DNA of 32,526 bases from a bacterium (GTDB taxonomy: Bacteria; Patescibacteriota; JABMPQ01; JAUVWW01): NCBI GenBank assembly GCA_030603885.1, contig JAUVWW010000003.1, positions 77,223 through 109,748 of the forward strand, written 5' to 3'. A program made the position numbers and the translations under genes. Of the stretch, positions 28,038 through 32,526 are shown in pieces; within the stretch, counting starts at the first letter, position 1, and each line of letters begins with the position of its first letter. The notes beneath the pieces were generated by a model, which worked only from the letters and a program-made list of their open reading frames with translations, made no database searches and was not told where the DNA came from.

Positions 28038-30245
28038 ATGCCTAAAAAGAAAAGGCGAACAATTAAAAAGAAAAAGACGATCAGGGGATCTGCTAAGCAA
28101 GCAAGAAAGCCGGTTCGAAAGAAGCCTGCTAAAAAAGTTAGAGAACCTAGAGCTAAAAAGCGAGCGGCTAAGAAAGAAATAGAAAAGCCTAGGGTCATGA
28201 CTGCTCGCACCGGAGCTACTAGATTAGAGGAAACTTATACTGTTAAAGACATTACTGTTCTAAAAGGTCTTGAACCTGTTCGGCAGAGACCAGGAATGTA
28301 TATTGGAGGTACGGGCAAGGAAGGATTACATCATTTAATCTGGGAGTGTGTTGATAATGCTATAGACGAAGCCATGGCCGGCTATTGCAGTGAGATTAAG
28401 GTAGTTTTAGAACCAAAAAATTTAGTAACTGTAGAGGACAATGGCCGAGGCATACCCATAGAAAAACATCCAGCTACAAAGAAATCGGCTCTTGAGACAG
28501 TGATGACCACTTTGTATGCTGGAGCTAAATTTGGAGCAAAGAGTTATAAAGTAGCTGGTGGATTACATGGGGTTGGTGTTTCTGTGGTTAATGCTTTATC
28601 TGATTGGACAAAGGCTGAAGTTAAAAGAGGGGGTTTTCTTTATAGTCAGGAATATTCAAAAGGAAAAGCAAAGACCAAAGTCAAAAAAATAGGCAAAGCT
28701 AAAACCACAGGGACCAAAGTCTCCTTTCATCCAGATCCAAATATTTTCAAAGAAATAGAATTCAATTGGAATAAAATTCTAAATCATCTAAGACAGCAAG
28801 CTTATCTAACTCCCGGAGTAAAAATTACAATTACAGATAAGAGAAGTTCAACCAAAGAGTATAGTTTTTATTTTGAAGGAGGTATTGTCTCCTATGTTAA
28901 ACATTTAAATAAAGGAGCCAAGCTAATTCATGAAATTCCATTTTACGTGTCCCGCCAGATAGACGATACTCTAGTTGAGATAGCCTTGCAATATACTGAT
29001 GAAGTCAAGGGGATTGAGGTTAGTTTTGCCAATAATATTAATACTCAAGAAGGAGGCATGCACCTTGTTGGATTTAGGACCGCCTTAACCAGGGTGATTA
29101 ATGATTATGCTCGAAAAAATGATTATCTTAAAGAAAAAGAGGGGAATCTGACTGGGGAAGATGTTCGAGAAGGACTAACCGCTGTTATTTCAGTTAAGCT
29201 AAGAAGTCCTCAATTTGAAGGTCAGACAAAAGCCAGATTAGGAAACCCAGAGGCAAGGACTTTAGTTGCTTCTGTGGCCTCTGATGCTTTTTCTGAATAT
29301 CTTGAAAAGCATCCTGATCAGGCTAGGCTGATTATGGGCAAGGTACTTTTGGCAGCCAAAGCTAGATTGGCAGCTAAAGCAGCTAAGGAAACAATCATAA
29401 GGAGAGGGGTGATGGAAGGTTTGACTTTACCTGGTAAGCTAGCTGATTGTTCTACAAAAAATCCAGAGGAAACAGAATTATTTATTGTGGAAGGAGATTC
29501 GGCCGGAGGCTCGGCAAAGCAGGGTCGAGACAGAGAATATCAGGCTATTCTACCTATTCGAGGAAAGATTCTAAATGTAGAGAGAGCTAGACTAGATAAG
29601 ATGCTAGCTTCAAAAGAGATCAAAGCCTTGATTATTGCTCTGGGATGTGGAATTGGAGATGATTTTAATATTAAGAAGCTAAGATACCATCGAATTATTA
29701 TTATGACCGATGCTGATGTTGATGGAGCTCACATTAGAACTTTGCTTTTAACACTTTTTTATAGGTATCTTCCTCAGGTTATTGAACGAGGACATCTATA
29801 TATTGCCCAACCTCCACTTTATAGAATCCAATATGGAAAGAAGATAGAATATGCTTATACTGACGAGGACAAGACAGAGATTATAGAGAGTTTTATAAAG
29901 AAGGGTAAGGAGGCCCAAAAAGGCCAAAAAAAATCAAAGAAGGCAACAGCCAAAGGGTTTAAGGTTAAATCTTTAAAAGGAGAGGAAAAAGAAGCTTTGC
30001 CCGAAGCTGGGTTAGGCGGGGAAGCCAAAGTTATTATCCAGCGCTACAAAGGCCTTGGAGAGATGAATCCGGAGCAGCTTTGGGAAACAATTATGGATCC
30101 AAAGAATAGAGTAATGAAGCAGGTAACCATAGAAGATGCAGAGAAAGCAGATGAGACTTTTGATATTTTAATGGGAGATGAGGTGGAGCCTCGTAAGAGA
30201 TTTATCCATACTCATGCCAAGGCGGTTAAAAATCTTGATATTTAA
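28038..30245 (+). CDS. gyrB: Type II topoisomerase B subunit (GyrB/ParE) with basic N-terminal tail
   Basis: 735 residues. ATP-binding GHKL domain: ECVDNAIDEAMAGY, EDNGRGIPIEKHP, GAKFGAKSYKVAGGLHGVGVSVVNALS; transducer domain; TOPRIM with EGDSAGGSAKQGRDREYQAI and MTDADVDGAHIRTLLLTL (Mg ligands E, D, D); C-terminal QRYKGLGEMNPEQLWETTM-like end (here ETIMDP). It introduces or removes supercoils with a GyrA/ParC partner not in the window. Two features are unusual: a tail of about 60 residues before TVLKGLEPVRQRPGMYIG, with 27 Lys/Arg among the first 52, and a Lys-rich insert (KKGKEAQKGQKKSKKATAKG) before the YKGLG block. ATG 28038 is chosen; ATG 28197 would remove the tail. GyrB rather than ParE is likely but not certain. 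Confidence 0.93.
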   Translation: MPKKKRRTIKKKKTIRGSAKQARKPVRKKPAKKVREPRAKKRAAKKEIEKPRVMTARTGATRLEETYTVKDITVLKGLEPVRQRPGMYIGGTGKEGLHHLIWECVDNAIDEAMAGYCSEIKVVLEPKNLVTVEDNGRGIPIEKHPATKKSALETVMTTLYAGAKFGAKSYKVAGGLHGVGVSVVNALSDWTKAEVKRGGFLYSQEYSKGKAKTKVKKIGKAKTTGTKVSFHPDPNIFKEIEFNWNKILNHLRQQAYLTPGVKITITDKRSSTKEYSFYFEGGIVSYVKHLNKGAKLIHEIPFYVSRQIDDTLVEIALQYTDEVKGIEVSFANNINTQEGGMHLVGFRTALTRVINDYARKNDYLKEKEGNLTGEDVREGLTAVISVKLRSPQFEGQTKARLGNPEARTLVASVASDAFSEYLEKHPDQARLIMGKVLLAAKARLAAKAAKETIIRRGVMEGLTLPGKLADCSTKNPEETELFIVEGDSAGGSAKQGRDREYQAILPIRGKILNVERARLDKMLASKEIKALIIALGCGIGDDFNIKKLRYHRIIIMTDADVDGAHIRTLLLTLFYRYLPQVIERGHLYIAQPPLYRIQYGKKIEYAYTDEDKTEIIESFIKKGKEAQKGQKKSKKATAKGFKVKSLKGEEKEALPEAGLGGEAKVIIQRYKGLGEMNPEQLWETIMDPKNRVMKQVTIEDAEKADETFDILMGDEVEPRKRFIHTHAKAVKNLDI

Positions 30246-30289
30246 TATAGAAAATGCTATCGTAATATAGATATTTAACAATTCAGTCC

Positions 30290-32526
30290 ATGTCTAAACC
30301 ATTTAAAATCCTACCCATTGTCCTTTTGTCTGTCTTAGTTGCTTTTCAGCTAGGCCTGCCTGTTTTAGCTCAACCAAACTATAATCAAGCATCAGGCATC
30401 TATACTGATGATTTTTCTGATACTTCAGGGATTTCTTCTTTAGATAAAACTGAGCACAATGCCCCAGCTACACGAGTAGAGCTTGGTCCGGGGATAAATA
30501 CATTTACTGAGGATTTTACTACTGAGACCTATAAAGATGCTGCCAATACTACGGCTGATTGGGATACCAGTGGTACCAAGGTAAATTTGTCCAGAGGACT
30601 AGATGCCACCGCGCAGACCAGCGGTACTAGCGAAAATTTGAATTCTGTCTTCTTTACTGACTCCAACACTGGCTGGGCAGTGGCTGATTGTGGTACCTTT
30701 TGTATAGGCAATACTTCCATTATTCATACCAGTAACGGAGGCACAAATTGGTCAACCCAAAATAGTGGTACCGGTCAGCATTTAAATTCTGTCTATTTCA
30801 CTGACTCCAACACCGGCTGGGCAGTGGGGGAGAATGGCACTATTCGCTACACTACCAATGGCGGGACAAATTGGTCTTCTCCATCAAGTGGGATGACTAG
30901 TAAAGATTTAAAGTCTGTTTTCTTCATCGATTCCAATACCGGTTGGGCAGATGGAACAACAGTTAACATCCCAAGTAAGATTCTCTATACTACCAACGGA
31001 GGAGTAGATTGGGGTTTACGGACCAGAAACGTTAGTAATACTTTATACTCTATCTTCTTTACCGATTCCAACACCGGCTGGGTAGTCGGTACTTCCGGCA
31101 CCATTATCCATACCACTAACGGCGGTTCAAATTGGTCAGTGCAAACAAGTGGAACTAGTAATCATTTACGTAGTGTTTTTTTCACCGATTCCAACACCGG
31201 CTGGGCAGTGGGAGATTCTGGCACTATTATCAAAACTACCAACGGAGGTACGAATTGGTCTCCCCAGACTAGTGGGACTAGTGATAATTTAAACTCTGTC
31301 TTTTTTGTTGACTCCAACACCGGCGGTGCAGTTGGTAGCTCGGGCACTATTATTTATACCACTGACGGAGGCTCAACTTGGTCAGCCCAGACCAGCGGGA
31401 CTAGCAATACTTTAAATTCTATTTACTTCGCTGACTCTGATACTAGTTGGACAGTGGGAAATAGCGGCACTGTCTTAAAATTAGAACGAGTTTACCAATC
31501 TCCTAAAATAGCCCAATCAACCAACGTTAATACTACAGGTTTTAGTATTGCTAAAGCCACCCTTAATGCCACTCAAGAGCTAAATGGACAATCAATAGAT
31601 TATTATCTTTCAGCGGACGGAGGAACAAATTGGGAAGCAGTAACATCTGGCCTAGAGCACAGTTTTTCAAATTCTGGATCAGATTTGAGATGGAAAGCAG
31701 TTTTGGAAACTACTGAGCCATCAGCCACGCCAATTATCGATGATCTAACTGTTGAATACAGATTCGACTCAGCCACTTATGACAAGTCGTTTAGTGAGGA
31801 CTTTGATACTGATGTTTATAAAGACACACCTTCCACCACAGCTTTTTGGGATACTAGCCAGGGGCAAGTAAGTCTCCCTTCAGAATTTCAGGTTAATACC
31901 TATACAACTAGCCACCAGTTATATCCAGCCATAGCTGTGGATTCAGATGGTGATTTTGTTATTACTTGGGCAAGTCTAGTCGATCTTAATTTCGATATCC
32001 GTGCTCAAAGATATAACTCTTCAGGTACACCTCAAGGTTCAGAATTTCAGGTTAATACTTATGCAACCAATAACCAGAGCTATCCAGCTATAGCTATGGA
32101 TTCAGACGGGGATTTTGTTATTGCCTGGGCAAGTAGTGGTCAAGATGGTTCGGGTTATGGTGTCTATGCTCAAAGATATAACTCTTCAGGTACACTCCAA
32201 AATTCAGAATTCCAGGTTAATACTTATACAGATGATCACCAGGAATCTCCAGCTATAGCTATGGATTCAGATGGTGATTTTGTTATTACTTGGCAGAGTT
32301 TTCAAGATGGTTCAAGTCGGGGCATCTATGCTCAAAGATATAATTCTTCAGGTACACCCCAAGATTCAGAATTCCAGGTTAATACCTATACAGCTAGTGA
32401 TCAGTATAATCCAGCTATAGCTATGGATTCAGACGGGGATTTTGTCATTGCCTGGGCAAGTCTAGTCGATTTTAATTTCGATATCCGTGCCCAAAGATAT
32501 AACTCTTCAGGGACACCCCAAGATTC
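30290..32526 (+). CDS. Large secreted repeat protein (YCF48-like propeller plus about 54-residue repeats), 3' partial
   Basis: Open from ATG 30290 to the window end without a stop (745 codons). A signal peptide (MSKPFK, hydrophobic core, VLA cleavage near residue 27) shows export. Then: a region with FTEDFTTETYKDAANTTADW (about 73-92); seven repeats starting near 30638, each with FTDSNTGWAVG...GTI and TTNGGTNWS, as in YCF48/BNR-type seven-bladed propellers; a beta domain with YYLSADGGTNWEAV and IDDLTVEYR (about 400-490); a second EDFDTDVYKDTPSTTAFWDT copy; and from 31880 repeats of EFQVNTYT...DSDGDFVITW...AQRYNSSGTPQ. Probably a surface adhesin or attachment protein; its C terminus is unseen. 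It starts 45 bases after gyrB. Confidence 0.85.
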   Translation, partial: MSKPFKILPIVLLSVLVAFQLGLPVLAQPNYNQASGIYTDDFSDTSGISSLDKTEHNAPATRVELGPGINTFTEDFTTETYKDAANTTADWDTSGTKVNLSRGLDATAQTSGTSENLNSVFFTDSNTGWAVADCGTFCIGNTSIIHTSNGGTNWSTQNSGTGQHLNSVYFTDSNTGWAVGENGTIRYTTNGGTNWSSPSSGMTSKDLKSVFFIDSNTGWADGTTVNIPSKILYTTNGGVDWGLRTRNVSNTLYSIFFTDSNTGWVVGTSGTIIHTTNGGSNWSVQTSGTSNHLRSVFFTDSNTGWAVGDSGTIIKTTNGGTNWSPQTSGTSDNLNSVFFVDSNTGGAVGSSGTIIYTTDGGSTWSAQTSGTSNTLNSIYFADSDTSWTVGNSGTVLKLERVYQSPKIAQSTNVNTTGFSIAKATLNATQELNGQSIDYYLSADGGTNWEAVTSGLEHSFSNSGSDLRWKAVLETTEPSATPIIDDLTVEYRFDSATYDKSFSEDFDTDVYKDTPSTTAFWDTSQGQVSLPSEFQVNTYTTSHQLYPAIAVDSDGDFVITWASLVDLNFDIRAQRYNSSGTPQGSEFQVNTYATNNQSYPAIAMDSDGDFVIAWASSGQDGSGYGVYAQRYNSSGTLQNSEFQVNTYTDDHQESPAIAMDSDGDFVITWQSFQDGSSRGIYAQRYNSSGTPQDSEFQVNTYTASDQYNPAIAMDSDGDFVIAWASLVDFNFDIRAQRYNSSGTPQD
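30638..31496 (+). repeat. Seven tandem YCF48-like blade repeats
   Basis: Repeat units begin at 30638, 30782, 30908, 31043, 31166, 31289 and 31412 (spacings 144, 126, 135, 123, 123, 123). Each encodes a Leu-x-Ser-Val/Ile strand, DSNTGW and a GTI strand. Seven units fit a closed seven-bladed propeller. Confidence 0.85.
31880..32526 (+). repeat. Tandem repeats of 159-165 bases
   Basis: Units start at 31880, 32039, 32204 and 32366, each opening with TCAGAATT and coding for 53-55 residues. Units 1 and 4 share a near-identical 3' half (about 5 differences in 66 bases). The array continues past the window. Confidence 0.9.

Noticed and set aside
28028-28210. Reverse ORF opposite the gyrB start
   Set aside because: Hydrophobic shadow of the Lys/Arg-rich tail.
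30200-30300. Replication origin near gyrB
   Set aside because: Only a single TTATCCATA-like word inside the coding region, no cluster of DnaA boxes, no dnaA or dnaN nearby.
30529-31347. Two reverse ORFs with similar repeats
   Set aside because: They are shadows of the propeller repeats on the other strand.
1-32526. Alternative genetic code (UGA as glycine)
   Set aside because: TGA ends the radical SAM, aminotransferase and GreA-like frames at the expected places, and conserved proteins contain no in-frame TGA.
31880-32526. CRISPR array
   Set aside because: The repeats are 159-165 bases, in frame and protein-coding, without unique spacers.

Overview
The window looks like a chromosomal segment from a small-genome bacterium of the Candidate Phyla Radiation (Patescibacteria), probably Parcubacteria-like. 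This is an inference from the AT-rich sequence, the tightly packed housekeeping genes, the many membrane and secreted proteins of unknown role, and the scarcity of Shine-Dalgarno sites. TGA ends several genes (for example at 7341-7343 and 8582-8584), so the UGA-glycine code of Gracilibacteria/Absconditabacteria is excluded. No rRNA, insertion sequence, integrase, prophage or CRISPR array was seen. No database search was possible; names rest on motifs read by eye.

Layout. 1-840: the 3' part of a cell-wall hydrolase (MltB-like transglycosylase fused to a degenerate Amidase_2-like domain). 860-2706: gatC-gatA (tRNA-dependent amidation). 2707-4700: a reverse-strand locus with two paralogous lipoproteins and an unknown protein, in which promoter and terminator units are duplicated. 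4751-6402: an HtrA-type membrane-anchored protease and a small unknown gene with an unclear start. 6423-9012: three translationally coupled genes, a twin-cluster-like radical SAM enzyme, a StsC/BtrS-like PLP aminotransferase and a Nudix hydrolase. This is the best candidate for an undescribed pathway. 9035-10916: GreA-like factor, CYTH protein, YqeY. 10935-16777: CapA-like protein, a MacA/MacB-type ABC exporter (adaptor, ATPase, permease) and a GT-C glycosyltransferase. 16812-19078: Nudix, tRNA-Asp, nadE, an unknown gene, tRNA-Met(CAT) and an initiator tRNA with very unusual conserved positions. 19183-24080: CaCA-type cation exchanger and sbcD-sbcC. 24259-30245: small membrane protein, pheS, pheT and a gyrB/parE-type gene with a long basic N-terminal tail. 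30290 to the end: the start of a large secreted repeat protein (seven-bladed YCF48-like propeller, then about 54-residue repeats) running off the window.

Functionally the segment mixes core translation and DNA maintenance (gatCA, pheST, nadE, tRNAs, sbcCD, gyrB) with cell-envelope genes (murein hydrolase, lipoproteins, HtrA, CapA, MacAB-type exporter, glycosyltransferase, giant surface protein). Promoters are recognisable as sigma70-type, often with an extended -10 (TGn). Most genes start without a Shine-Dalgarno, whereas the reverse lipoprotein locus and the GreA-like gene carry strong AGGAGG sites.
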